Assembly (NCBI GenBank): GCA_946894095.1
Contig: OX335655.1
Coordinates: 7,688,001 to 7,752,000 of the forward strand
Direction of reading: 5' to 3'
DNA length: 64,000 nucleotides
Source: Incurvaria masculella
Taxonomy: Eukaryota; Arthropoda; Insecta; Lepidoptera; Incurvariidae
The position numbers and the translations under genes were made by a program. Positions 56,601 through 59,501 of the stretch are shown here, one piece after another. Within the stretch, counting starts at the first letter, position 1; each line of letters opens with the position of its first letter. Below the pieces are notes generated by a model. It was not told the origin of the DNA, did no database searches, and saw only the letters and a program-made list of their open reading frames with translations.

Positions 56601-57636
56601 GATAAATTAGCAACCATTCATATTAACAATGTTTTTCATATCAAGTCATGCACTGACTCACTGATAGAACACACCAAACTCAAATGCGCCTCGCGCGAAC
56701 AAGAAATGCTTCCGGACAAAGGCATACACTTCACACGTGAGCTTTAGAGGCACATTCCATTCTTTGAGCAAAATCATATCACATACATTATATATTGTGC
56801 TGGAATATATTTACTGCCTTACTAATAAACATTTGTATTACACCGGTACTTATTGATGTCCAATACTTCTAGCTAGAAATACTCGCTATGGTACAATGTT
56901 TATCATTAAAGCAGGTAATATTTACCTATCCATCCACCCAATGATCCCAAGTTTGAGGATACAGTACTTGGAAATATTATGATTCTAAAAACAATGCTAG
57001 GCAATAAAAGGTTAAAATTACTTGACTAACGACATTCTGTCTAAAATTTGGGATTCTGGGGACATTGTGTACATTGTGGCAGCAGTAAATGTTTTAAATT
57101 ACTAACATAAACATTTCGATTCATTCTGAAATAATTTATTCCAAAACATATGAGCTTGATTTTTAGTAGCCATTATGAGAAATAATTACCATCTGATCTT
57201 TGTGATTTTATTTCTTCCACTGCCTGAGTAATCTTAAATTTAAAGTCATGGAATATTTTCCAAGTTTCATTGGGTCCATCTTTCTCACTAGCGGCCGACT
57301 CGGAATCCTTGCCTCTTTTTCCAAGTCTGTTCAAGTAGTCCTTCATCGGAGAGGAATTCACTTCTTTTTGCGTTGAGCTTTTCTCTTCATCCTTGCTTTT
57401 TGGTTGATCACTGTGAGTCTTGCTCTCCTCTCTATCTGACTTTTCTGTACGAATGGACTTGAAATATTTGTCTAAGATAGAAGGTGCTTTGTCAATTTTC
57501 TTGGGGACTCCAATGTCACGGTGCGCTGTCGGCGAGGCGTCTGTTTGCGGCGTTGGTGGATCTTCGTCAAACACTTCTTCGAGCTCCTCGTTGTTAGCGT
57601 TGTATCGGAGCGAGAACGGCGTGTTGGAAGACTTGC
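29437..57636 (-). CDS. Tex2: TEX2 (Nvj2-type SMP lipid-transfer protein), 20 exons, 5' partial
   Basis: Twenty exons with GT/AG junctions join in phase to about 1,119 residues; human TEX2 has a similar total length. Order of parts: a disordered acidic/Ser-rich N-terminus, a two-helix membrane hairpin (exon 4), a PH-like domain split over exons 5-12 with a long disordered insert, then an SMP domain (exons 14-20). TEX2 and yeast Nvj2 are ER membrane proteins that move lipid at contacts with late endosomes/lysosomes or vacuoles. Identity rests on conserved phrases such as KKYPICV, NTPFSLRY and HVTNWIEQKL. The initiator exon was not found. The gene hosts two long LINEs and many short repeats in its introns. 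Confidence 0.92.
29654..29968 (-). mobile_element. SINE copy in TEX2 intron 19
   Basis: Starts with a T run (its A tail), then the family phrases ggatggctaataccacacaac and ccttccctttatgaacacgg, and ends in a degraded tRNA-like head. It begins only 28 bases upstream of the exon 20 acceptor. The middle body segment is missing. Confidence 0.75.
30204..30343 (-). CDS. Tex2: TEX2 exon 19
   Basis: Acceptor tatggcag, 46 codons plus two bases, donor GTTAGT. It encodes VKRAMEGLSNTDIKLHLEL, GQLAVNLPPPP and RIWIG, matching the SMP strand that in the family reads LAVNIPPPP-TDRVW. Confidence 0.93.
30492..30604. mobile_element. Inverted-repeat element, family I, copy 1
   Basis: The tips gtattcagtgtg and cactctgaatac are inverted around a 113-base noncoding unit. 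A second copy is at 49934-50052. It lies in TEX2 intron 18. Confidence 0.65.
30933..31014 (-). CDS. Tex2: TEX2 exon 18
   Basis: Acceptor ttgtcctacag, entry phase 2, 27 codons, donor GTGACG. It encodes KKFLRIVDKITTNRYFQQ, matching the family's MRFVDKITKSKYFQKA. Confidence 0.92.
31085..31437 (-). mobile_element. SINE copy in TEX2 intron 17, divergent
   Basis: Carries the family phrases aactaggtgccatgtcaggac, acattgaacttgatggaaaa and aaggggacctac in order, in reverse orientation, with a different head region near 31400. A further shorter fragment follows to about 31720. Confidence 0.65.
31832..32243 (-). mobile_element. Full-length SINE copy in TEX2 intron 17
   Basis: A reverse-orientation copy that aligns with 52547-52943 throughout: T run, ctaataccacacaactacca, the ttcattgccgcttcgaccat body, ggacctacagttttacatgg, and a tRNA-like head ending ccccgcgccactaggctac. 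It ends 64 bases from the exon 17 donor. Confidence 0.8.
32307..32440 (-). CDS. Tex2: TEX2 exon 17, acidic linker
   Basis: Acceptor acattcataatgttgtgcag-type junction, 44 codons plus two bases. The donor was placed at GC|GTACGC because that phase joins exon 18 exactly. It encodes KKPAIYDSEVDDSAESSSDEE followed by Ala and Pro runs (KPPPPPAPDA), the counterpart of the Ser/Glu-rich insert in the vertebrate SMP domain. Confidence 0.85.
32441..33462. other. TEX2 intron 16, part
   Basis: AT-rich, with a LINE-tail-like motif at 33306-33335 (agaactggtaagaaagtccg) that also occurs in reverse complement at 10743-10770. No coding segment was seen. Confidence 0.5.
33463..34285 (+). mobile_element. 5'-truncated LINE, antisense in TEX2 intron 16
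   Basis: A C-terminal RT fragment (33464-33787), a 3' UTR of about 460 bases and a TTTC simple-repeat end at 34266-34280. Truncation at the 5' end and a short repeat tail are typical of CR1/Rex-like LINEs. Confidence 0.75.
33464..33787 (+). pseudogene. C-terminal fragment of a LINE reverse transcriptase
   Basis: 107 codons encode RRHLHAACLVHNIINKKIP, TRNRGVLLKIPQHHGA and SRVWNVLPPPLKDL, phrases of the region after the RT palm in insect LINE ORF2 proteins. Endonuclease and RT catalytic parts are absent, so it is not functional. Confidence 0.75.
34408..34600. repeat. Dispersed repeat, copy 1
   Basis: Shares agggaaagaggagacccgaa, gaactactacagtgacctct and aagagtcaaaatac with 63135-63310, in the same order. 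Both copies end near ttaaccc. Its class is unknown. Confidence 0.55.
34601..35469. other. TEX2 intron 16, unique-looking noncoding DNA
   Basis: No gene or shared repeat was identified, although a GC-richer block at 34720-34880 could belong to an unknown repeat. Confidence 0.45.
35470..36430 (-). mobile_element. 5'-truncated LINE related to element 2
   Basis: Contains a 192-codon C-terminal RT fragment and a 3' end beginning tttatttgaggacaaccaaa, which resembles the 3' end of element 2 (tttatttaggttcatcaaca). It is in the sense direction of TEX2 and stops 111 bases from exon 16. Confidence 0.7.
35851..36429 (-). pseudogene. C-terminal fragment of a CR1/Kiri-like reverse transcriptase
   Basis: An open frame with IWNPFYLKYINSLEKIQKYF, MPLADRRCILDVMILHKLL and a final FKINLKKVLFNFD. 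The equivalent part of element 2 ORF2 reads IIWCPSYKVHIQRIENVQ. It lacks endonuclease and the YADD palm. Confidence 0.72.
36541..36659 (-). CDS. Tex2: TEX2 exon 16
   Basis: Acceptor attgaatcttcag, entry in phase 1, 39 codons, donor GTAAGA. It encodes IPLEEHLERLNELDNDFDML then a His/Ser/Pro-rich stretch. It falls where the vertebrate protein has a variable loop inside SMP. Confidence 0.85.
36660..37254. other. TEX2 intron 15, part
   Basis: AT-rich; nothing recognised. Confidence 0.5.
37255..37475 (+). mobile_element. 5'-truncated LINE tail, antisense in TEX2 intron 15
   Basis: Codons for NKLPEEVISAASVNSFKNRL end at a TAG (37359-37361), the usual C-terminal end of an insect LINE ORF2. The 3' UTR carries the aagtgcacccc... 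gctgctagtg phrase also at 21725-21822 and ends in an acaataacaata repeat. Confidence 0.65.
37738..37927 (+). mobile_element. Right half of inverted-repeat element, family E
   Basis: Matches 18000-18200 (tctattttatatagccaatc, acgcaaccacttggcacagg, cctgtgaacccagtttcagc) and ends at ctagtct. The left half is missing. Confidence 0.7.
38013..38202 (-). CDS. Tex2: TEX2 exon 15, SMP core
   Basis: Acceptor gtttattttag, 63 codons plus one base, donor GTGAGT. It encodes LPTFMGRLVATELSLGTTAP, GVWLTADVRYEGGAYITL and TQLNLMVFKEK, aligning with the family's LPYFMNELTLTELDMG and GLWIDLEMSYNGSFLMTLET. These strands form the lipid-binding tube. Confidence 0.94.
38345..38575 (+). mobile_element. 5'-truncated SINE copy in TEX2 intron 14
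   Basis: Lacks the tRNA-like head but carries the body (caatgaaaaattgtccatgt, gtgctcataaagagaaggtc) and the tail phrase gtggtattagccatccat. Confidence 0.7.
38643..39207. mobile_element. TTAA-flanked non-autonomous DNA element, family F, copy 2
   Basis: 565 bases between TTAA at 38643-38646 and 39204-39207, very similar to 25233-25782. Differences are scattered single changes and short indels. Its right end is 23 bases from the exon 14 donor. Confidence 0.8.
39231..39401 (-). CDS. Tex2: TEX2 exon 14, start of SMP domain
   Basis: Acceptor aaacatttacag, 57 codons in phase 0, donor GTCGGA. It encodes GWLNAVIGRIAYDAMRNP and LQRRIQRKLNTLK, matching the family's WVNALLGRIFWDFL and KKIQKKLSKIK. The first 20 residues are a Ser/Pro linker. 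Confidence 0.93.
39402..40250. other. TEX2 intron 13, part
   Basis: AT-rich; no repeat shared within the window and no coding segment. Confidence 0.5.
40251..40445 (-). CDS. Candidate extra TEX2 exon with hydrophobic segment
   Basis: 65 codons lie between an acceptor (taattcttgacaaag) and a strong TAT|GTAAGT donor. Entry and exit are both phase 0, as are the flanking exons 13 and 14, so inclusion would keep the TEX2 frame. The peptide has a Lys/Gly-rich half (KGKKKEKR) then YVMFLLFQLFMLLCFVY, a possible membrane segment. Known TEX2 proteins have no membrane segment here, so it may be an alternative exon, part of another - strand gene, or a chance frame. Confidence 0.35.
40446..41076. other. 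TEX2 intron 13, 5' part
   Basis: Contains a SINE/LINE tail at about 40955-41015 (gtgtagtttgacttccaaaa and an aaataaattaaatg end) that resembles 18298-18350. The rest has no recognised feature. Confidence 0.45.
41077..41199 (-). CDS. Tex2: TEX2 exon 13
   Basis: Acceptor gtgctgtccccgcag, 41 codons, phase 0 in and out, donor GTACGG after TTTCAG. It encodes VSWADETLRSMDLRAHERDF and WPYMYKIFQ, in the place of the DYSVYMGK-type phrase between PH and SMP in vertebrates. Confidence 0.85.
41200..42089. other. TEX2 intron 12
   Basis: AT-rich with no recognised gene. A GC-richer piece at 41840-41945 contains the short direct repeat cgtacgtacg. Confidence 0.5.
42090..42267 (-). CDS. Tex2: TEX2 exon 12, end of PH-like domain
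   Basis: Acceptor ccactgattag; entry phase 2 rebuilds the Trp of HEW-YRRIRTAISEAG, the C-terminal PH helix (family EEWFRRF). It continues with a Gly run and an acidic/Ser linker (DADENGSDAPKDSDM), then the donor GTAACT. Confidence 0.88.
42268..42728. other. TEX2 intron 11
   Basis: Holds a short phrase (acggctggaccgattttgatgaaattt at 42354 onward) typical of degraded insect transposons. No gene. Confidence 0.45.
42729..42871 (-). CDS. Tex2: TEX2 exon 11, PH-like domain
   Basis: Acceptor ttgcgcag, 47 codons plus two bases, donor GTGAGT. It encodes EWSLHVRETRDMHTHLYIFA then RTSRDKHEW, matching the family's LFLFCRTGREKEEW. Confidence 0.92.
43453..46404 (-). CDS. Element 2 ORF2, endonuclease / reverse transcriptase
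   Basis: A 983-residue open frame from ATG at 46404, 47 bases after the ORF1 stop. The endonuclease has ETWLN near residue 36, ILGDFN near 150 and a DTHHPP motif in place of SDH. RT has VYTDFCKAFDKVNH, VPQGSHLGPVLYLIF and catalytic FADD near residue 690. The C-terminal region has the IIWCPSY and TRHLPHYLNRLDY phrases of CR1/Kiri/Jockey-type LINEs. There is no RNase H. All motifs are intact, so this copy could be recent. Confidence 0.92.
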   Translation of the reverse strand: MHDLRIYYQNVRGLRTKINNFYLEILNQNFDVIVLTETWLNSTIHDSEIFDARYQVFRRDRASSSSLKSDGGGVLIAVLHKFHVSRCSSWESNFEDLWIDFNLNEYGIPRHLRICAIYLPPPPSPNQLESLLQNIDMALDRCANGSQTIILGDFNLGFIQWTRDTEPNNALIPSNYNCALGSLLVDFLSIKQLAQFNDTFNASNKILDLVISDINQLQVRRSGDIISKVDTHHPPLEICFDLGPNCTRMLKTKKNPKYIFHKANYDTINREFSKLDWHNILKPSLTVDEMVTLFYTHIRRLIDDFTPKLLNNHKKFPHWYTTDLIKLLKSKHKSRLKYKKYNNPRDKITYDILRSRCSKLINRCYTSYIEHVELSLSEHKNTKAFWSFINEKRKNKSSIPQDMFYGDIKTSDGATISELYARHFSSVYVMDSGSNLSPENDSNKFSPLLLTNNSLHIIEFTDIEVQKALENLNPFKGAGPDKLPPLFIKKCAPALSTPLAIIFNKSISTSTFPSLWKQAHIVPVPKNGNLHDVSNYRPISILCTFAKIFEKILCPIINNHIKQIITPKQHGFLSKKSTTTNLLCYSTALIESVDKGLQVDSVYTDFCKAFDKVNHRILIKKLHTFGFHGQLLGWFFSYLKDRTQHVVVNGYESHWFTVSSGVPQGSHLGPVLYLIFINDLCDVLVDSDIVLFADDCKIFKVIKTMSDSTLLQYDLDRISKWCFDNKMPLNCNKCTKISFTRKKKSIATQYHFEGVQLKNVDEIRDLGVIFDKQLRLTTHIDAIVTRSFKMLGFVKRHSKDFKKCFSKITLFNSLVRSILEYCSIIWCPSYKVHIQRIENVQKRFLSYLSFSTNKTRHLPHYLNRLDYFKVQSLEQRRFIAGQTFLFKITNDKINCPFLLEKVSFKVPRRGARATNLIPLKINKFRTNLGFHSSLSKIFTNFNAISKIKDFDFDLNVCSGMAMEGKIKKNLRKVVTVYPNICYM
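46452..47441 (-). CDS. Element 2 ORF1, PHD finger plus FP-like RNA-binding protein
   Basis: 329 residues from ATG at 47441, chosen because the zinc finger starts at once (MNCQKCHKEI). An open frame extends upstream to 47546 but codes a low-complexity Phe run. The finger is Cys4-His-Cys3: CQKC, CSYC, YHFNC, CTDC. A coiled coil (about 120-180) precedes a domain like the baculovirus FP/L1 ORF1 fold, with EIQCVPEH, INVHRVPK and YISEHLSPANKTLHAAAR. In CR1-like LINEs such ORF1 proteins bind element RNA. Confidence 0.88.
   Translation of the reverse strand: MNCQKCHKEIFDGDAIRCSYCSKTYHFNCVGMKEGNFRKMGSKKDAWSCTDCKDVQKNKNKVDVDASDGGSTNAPTLSGSSSPHDLDMERIVQIIRRSFASEFEAIHTKLNVLPELRESANFIAAEYDDLKKMFAEALTKIRHLETENADLRSDVRDMSSRLSYMEQQARETNLEIQCVPEHASENLVSIVKQIGNVISRPIAEADIINVHRVPKAKPESSRPKSIVLKLPSVRARDEVLAAVINFNKTNKSDKLSSAHLGIGGTKSPVYISEHLSPANKTLHAAARIKAKEVNFKFVWIRNGRIFARKDENTAQVVVIRDRGSLAALV
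47442..47920 (-). promoter_or_regulatory. Element 2 5' UTR with terminal tandem repeat
   Basis: About 480 bases between ORF1 and the presumed 5' end. LINEs of this group carry an internal promoter here. The outermost part holds two copies of a 20-base unit with a CA-repeat core. The promoter role is inferred from the family. Confidence 0.45.
48121..48219 (-). CDS. Tex2: TEX2 exon 10
   Basis: Acceptor ctcttgcattgcag, 33 codons in phase 0, donor GTGAGT. It encodes TATKTKDESNLEEDLGAEQY then REFQRIKEFLEEA, an acidic, possibly helical insert within the PH-like domain. Confidence 0.85.
48306..48406 (-). CDS. Tex2: TEX2 exon 9
   Basis: Acceptor ttaatattttcag, entry phase 1, 33 codons, donor GTAACT. 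It encodes an acidic insert ending TVLFEDEFIDSILE. Phases join exons 8 and 10 exactly. Confidence 0.85.
48700..48755 (-). CDS. Tex2: TEX2 exon 8, 56-base exon
   Basis: Acceptor tactttcgacag, donor GTAACA. It encodes DSPETPSLRQRIRSKMHK; the single bases at each end complete codons shared with exons 7 and 9. It is short, so identification rests on phase and splice sites. Confidence 0.8.
48756..49760. other. TEX2 intron 7, 3' part
   Basis: AT-rich and noncoding; nothing recognised. Confidence 0.5.
49763..49900 (-). mobile_element. SINE 3' fragment in TEX2 intron 7
   Basis: Family phrases tggaactggacatggataat, aactagttgccgtgccagga and tacatggaactaaatggc in reverse orientation. The head and middle are missing. 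Confidence 0.55.
49934..50052. mobile_element. Inverted-repeat element, family I, copy 2
   Basis: The tips gtattcagagtg and cactctgaataata are inverted. The interior matches 30492-30604 (gctaactttaatatg, tttgtatgg). Confidence 0.65.
50053..50570. other. TEX2 intron 7, 5' part
   Basis: Noncoding; nothing recognised apart from AT-rich DNA. Confidence 0.5.
50571..50783 (-). CDS. Tex2: TEX2 exon 7, PH-like domain with disordered insert
   Basis: Acceptor gccctttctcag, entry phase 2, 70 codons plus two bases, donor GTTAGT. It encodes QWSKKYPICVILNEKDKVQV, matching the family's WNKKYPICI, then a Glu/Arg-rich run, an Ala-Pro repeat and KPRRKFVWRRKDSK. The Ala-Pro part is coded by a gcgcccgcg tract. 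Confidence 0.92.
50784..51735. other. TEX2 intron 6
   Basis: Mostly unique AT-rich sequence. A LINE 3' tail is at 51535-51600 (listed separately). Confidence 0.5.
51535..51600 (+). repeat. LINE-type 3' tail fragment
   Basis: gctgtctatggatgatgaat followed by an atacaaatacaaatacaa repeat. Shares its phrase with 10790-10862. Confidence 0.55.
51736..51889 (-). CDS. Tex2: TEX2 exon 6, PH-like domain
   Basis: Acceptor with a long T run then acag, entry phase 1, 50 codons plus two bases, donor GTGAGA. It encodes CNLRISYTQTKISKKAFWDE, FYQHRLYSLTGARVILLP and KGLVQK. The HRLYSL and LLPKGL phrases match conserved TEX2 strands. Confidence 0.92.
51967..52054 (-). CDS. Tex2: TEX2 exon 5, start of PH-like domain
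   Basis: Acceptor attttccag, 29 codons plus one base, donor GTAATG. It encodes GWINQYRYEEYDPYVYNINQ and TTTAFMKLE, following KKYE of exon 4; the family reads KYEGWINE at this junction. Confidence 0.92.
52340..52540 (+). mobile_element. tRNA-like SINE of a second type
   Basis: An A-box-like ttagatagtgagcttg and a B-box-like ggttcaactc lie at tRNA-like spacing, followed by a short body and a tacaaataaatag tail. It lies directly upstream of the full-length SINE at 52547, so the two are in tandem. Confidence 0.5.
52547..52943 (+). mobile_element. Full-length SINE, reference copy
   Basis: A tRNA-derived head with A box tagcctagtgg and B box gggttcaatacc, a conserved body of about 250 bases (catttcgtcacgaatgcgag, gtaggtccccttccc, gtgctcataaagggaagg), the tail phrase gtggtattagccatccatg and an A run. 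At least six other copies or pieces occur in the window. It lies in TEX2 intron 4, antisense to the gene. Confidence 0.82.
52944..53471. other. TEX2 intron 4, middle
   Basis: No coding segment or repeat recognised. Confidence 0.5.
53472..53709. mobile_element. Inverted-repeat element with central hairpin, family H
   Basis: Outer arms (ttaaaggggactatggtcc and its near complement ggaccatatccccgttaa) and inner arms match over about 100 bases. The centre is a hairpin at about 53547-53617 with arms atgtcctccccatac and gtatgaggaggacat plus flanking A and T runs. Confidence 0.72.
53735..54094. mobile_element. TTAA-flanked inverted-repeat element, family G
   Basis: TTAA at both ends. The arms atacaaacgtagtttactaa on the left and taagtaaactacgtttgtat on the right are inverted, and the tips share ccgtaagc. 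A fragment is at 27236-27312. It lies 25 bases from the family H element. Confidence 0.72.
54480..54642 (+). pseudogene. C-terminal LINE ORF2 fragment in TEX2 intron 4
   Basis: Codons read WNALPAEAFPSSYSLDSLKH then GAAGLVYNICHYLHKEK and TAG, the usual C-terminal end of an RTE/Jockey-like ORF2. The upstream part is frameshifted. It ends only 33 bases from the exon 4 donor, antisense to TEX2. Confidence 0.65.
54675..55162 (-). CDS. Tex2: TEX2 exon 4, membrane hairpin
   Basis: Acceptor ttgtggttgatttcag, entry phase 1, 162 codons, donor GTGCAG. It starts with an acidic stretch (LYEEEILLEVESGVEALEES) and a Pro/Ala/Ser linker. Two hydrophobic segments follow, AYFLTFSMMFYTVVLFVSYW and WNGFVLGVWALRLGSALKAW, split by VPHRLM. 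This is the ER anchor of TEX2. The exon ends at KKYE, the entry to the PH-like domain. Confidence 0.92.
55163..55884. other. TEX2 intron 3
   Basis: AT-rich; nothing recognised. Confidence 0.5.
55885..56026 (-). CDS. Tex2: TEX2 exon 3
   Basis: Acceptor tttggtttgtgcag, 47 codons plus one base, donor GTGAGT. It encodes a Ser/Thr-rich disordered stretch (VSSLDSSIQNLSDPTQAETA, SRRRNMSESSDDTQKNF). Phases match both neighbours. Confidence 0.85.
56378..56481 (-). CDS. Tex2: TEX2 exon 2 of those visible
   Basis: Acceptor tatgatttcag, entry phase 1, 34 codons, donor GTAAAA. It encodes KEKSVPRDSSVSDSEENSMV then RDSDQQSVGDTDNQ, a disordered acidic/Ser region. Confidence 0.84.
56482..57189. other. TEX2 intron 1 of those visible
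   Basis: AT-rich; nothing recognised. Confidence 0.5.
57190..57636 (-). CDS. Tex2: TEX2 first visible exon
   Basis: Acceptor ttttttcttttcag, 148 codons between split codons, donor GTAATT. It encodes KSSNTPFSLRYNANNEELEE then a Lys/Glu/Ser-rich tail (KAPSILDKYFKSIRTEKSD, SPMKDYLNRLGKRGK). The SLRY-type phrase is shared with TEX2 N-terminal regions. An acceptor at its start shows that more coding exons lie upstream, beyond element 3. Confidence 0.88.
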
Positions 57637-57696
57637 CTGAAAAGAAAAAAGGAGATGCATTTTCAAACTATTTGGCAGCAATCAAAATAATTCAAC

Positions 57697-57730
57697 GTCT
57701 GCCACAGCTATGCACATAGCTGTGGCAGAC
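57697..57730. repeat. Perfect 16-bp hairpin at the 3' end of element 3
   Basis: Arms gtctgccacagctatg and catagctgtggcagac are exact reverse complements with a two-base centre (ca). Read in the element's sense, the last codons of the original ORF2 frame run through the first arm and stop at a TAG at the tip. Confidence 0.9.
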
Positions 57731-57775
57731 AAAGTTTAAAAATTATATAGTTGCTCTCGTTCCGTTCACACTCCA

Positions 57776-59014
57776 TCAACAGGTGGTATTGATCCTCGAC
57801 TTTTGGGCATAAATCACAGTTTGGTGAATTTCGTTTGCATCTCTGTTTAATGGAGTATGTCCGGATCGGAGTCTTAGAATTATAACAGTGTCAGCACGTG
57901 AGAGCTTCGATGCCATGAACCAGGGCTGTCGGGGAGGCTCTGTTTGTATAGTCTTAAACCAAATGCCTTTCTCTAACGATCTTCTATCAAAATGCTCTCT
58001 CCAAAAGTTGTAGCAAGAGATTTTCACTTTTGACAGAAAATCGTCAGGGATTTGTTTGCTAATCAAGATGTTATCACATGCAACAGCCTGATTGGCCAAC
58101 TGGTCGGCTTTTTCATTTCCCTCTATTCCTACATGTGATGGGATCCATTGAAATACCACATCTCTGCCCTGGGAATGTAAATGCATGAATAACTTCAGGA
58201 TTTCAAAGGCCTCATGTCTGCCACGCGACCCCATCGTGCAATTAAGCAAGTGCTGTAGTGCGCTTTTTGAATCTGTTAGGATAACAATTCTTTTAATATT
58301 CATACTTGTGCCATAAGAAAGAGCCTCGAGTATTGCTGTTAGCTCGGCCGCCATGATTGGTATATGGGCTTCGATGTGGAATTTCATCCCACAGTTACTC
58401 TGCGGGTCCCAAATTGCAGCACCAATACCTTTCGCATCCAGAGATCCGTCTGTGAATAGTTTGTAATGCTCATGGTATTGGTTTTTTAACATTATTTCTG
58501 AAGCTAGACATAGGTATCTACTATTGCACAGTCTTTTCGCTCTATCTATGGAAGGAACACTAAGCTTAATTGCTGTTCTTATTGGAATGCCAGCGATCCA
58601 TTTAGATAGGGAATACATTGGTAATAAATCAAGTCGTTCTACAGCACACTCTTTAACATATTCATAGTTAGCAGCTAAGAGAGGCAATCTATGGTTGTGC
58701 CAATAATTGTGTCCAATTGTTTCTGAAATCTTTTGGAGTAACAATATTGTAGGATCATTGAGGCGTGACAATGCTTTAAGAATATACTTGCTAGCTAAAT
58801 ACTTAGTTCTTAAGTTCAGAGGGAGTATGCACAATTCACTTTCCATCACATGTATTGGGGATGTTCTGCTATAGCCACCGATAATTCTTAAAGCTCTGTT
58901 TTGGATGACATTGAGTTTTTTGTACGTTGATTCAGAACTATTACCATAGAGTCTATCCGGCTGCGCACAAGGGCTATATAAAGCCGTCTCAGATGAACCG
59001 GATGCATACCCCAT
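57776..59014 (-). pseudogene. Element 3 ORF2, RNase H part (third frame)
   Basis: Encodes the post-RT region and RNase H: LFTDGSLDAKGIGAAIWD, AAELTAILEAL, LTDSKSAL and WIPSHVGIEGNEKADQLANQ, with all four acidic residues kept. It is out of frame with the upstream part; the break near 58948-58955 fits two extra bases next to a TC repeat. A third break near 57815-57835 cuts off the C-terminal Cys/His finger, which reads on in another frame to the hairpin. Confidence 0.85.
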
Positions 59015-59490
59015 GTTGTGCCCGCTAGTGTCTTAAGAATGTCCAAATATTTACATATCTTTCCATAGCTTTCATTTACATGTTTTCCCCATTTCAAGCC
59101 CTCATCCAGCCATAGCCCTAAGTATTTTACAAGTTTGGTACGCTTTATATGATATCCATTAACACAAATATTTATAGTTGTCCTTTTATGCCCTCTAGAG
59201 AATAGACATATCTCTGTTTTTGTTGGAGATAGTTGTAAACCCATTTCACTTAGCATTTCTACAATTGAAGTAAGTGCATTTTCAATCAGATGGCTGGCGC
59301 TATTTAAGTCTGGGGTGGTAATATAGAGGACAAAGTCATCAGCATACTGCATTATCATAACGTTACCAATTTGTTTACAAATTTCAGCTGTAATTAAGTT
59401 AAACAGGACCGGTGCCATTGGGTCTCCCTGTGCAAGTCCCTTGGTGCATTTCCTTGTGATTAGTGAATCCGTGTCATAGCTTATCTCCAA
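58888..59490 (-). pseudogene. Element 3 ORF2, RT palm part (second frame)
   Basis: Encodes LAQGDPMAPVLFNLI, the catalytic QYADDFVLYI (about 59332-59355) and the thumb region up to LYIALVRSRID. It is separated from the upstream part by a frameshift near 59530-59560. The active-site residues themselves are intact. Confidence 0.85.
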
Positions 59491-59501
59491 AGATCGTTTG
59501 C

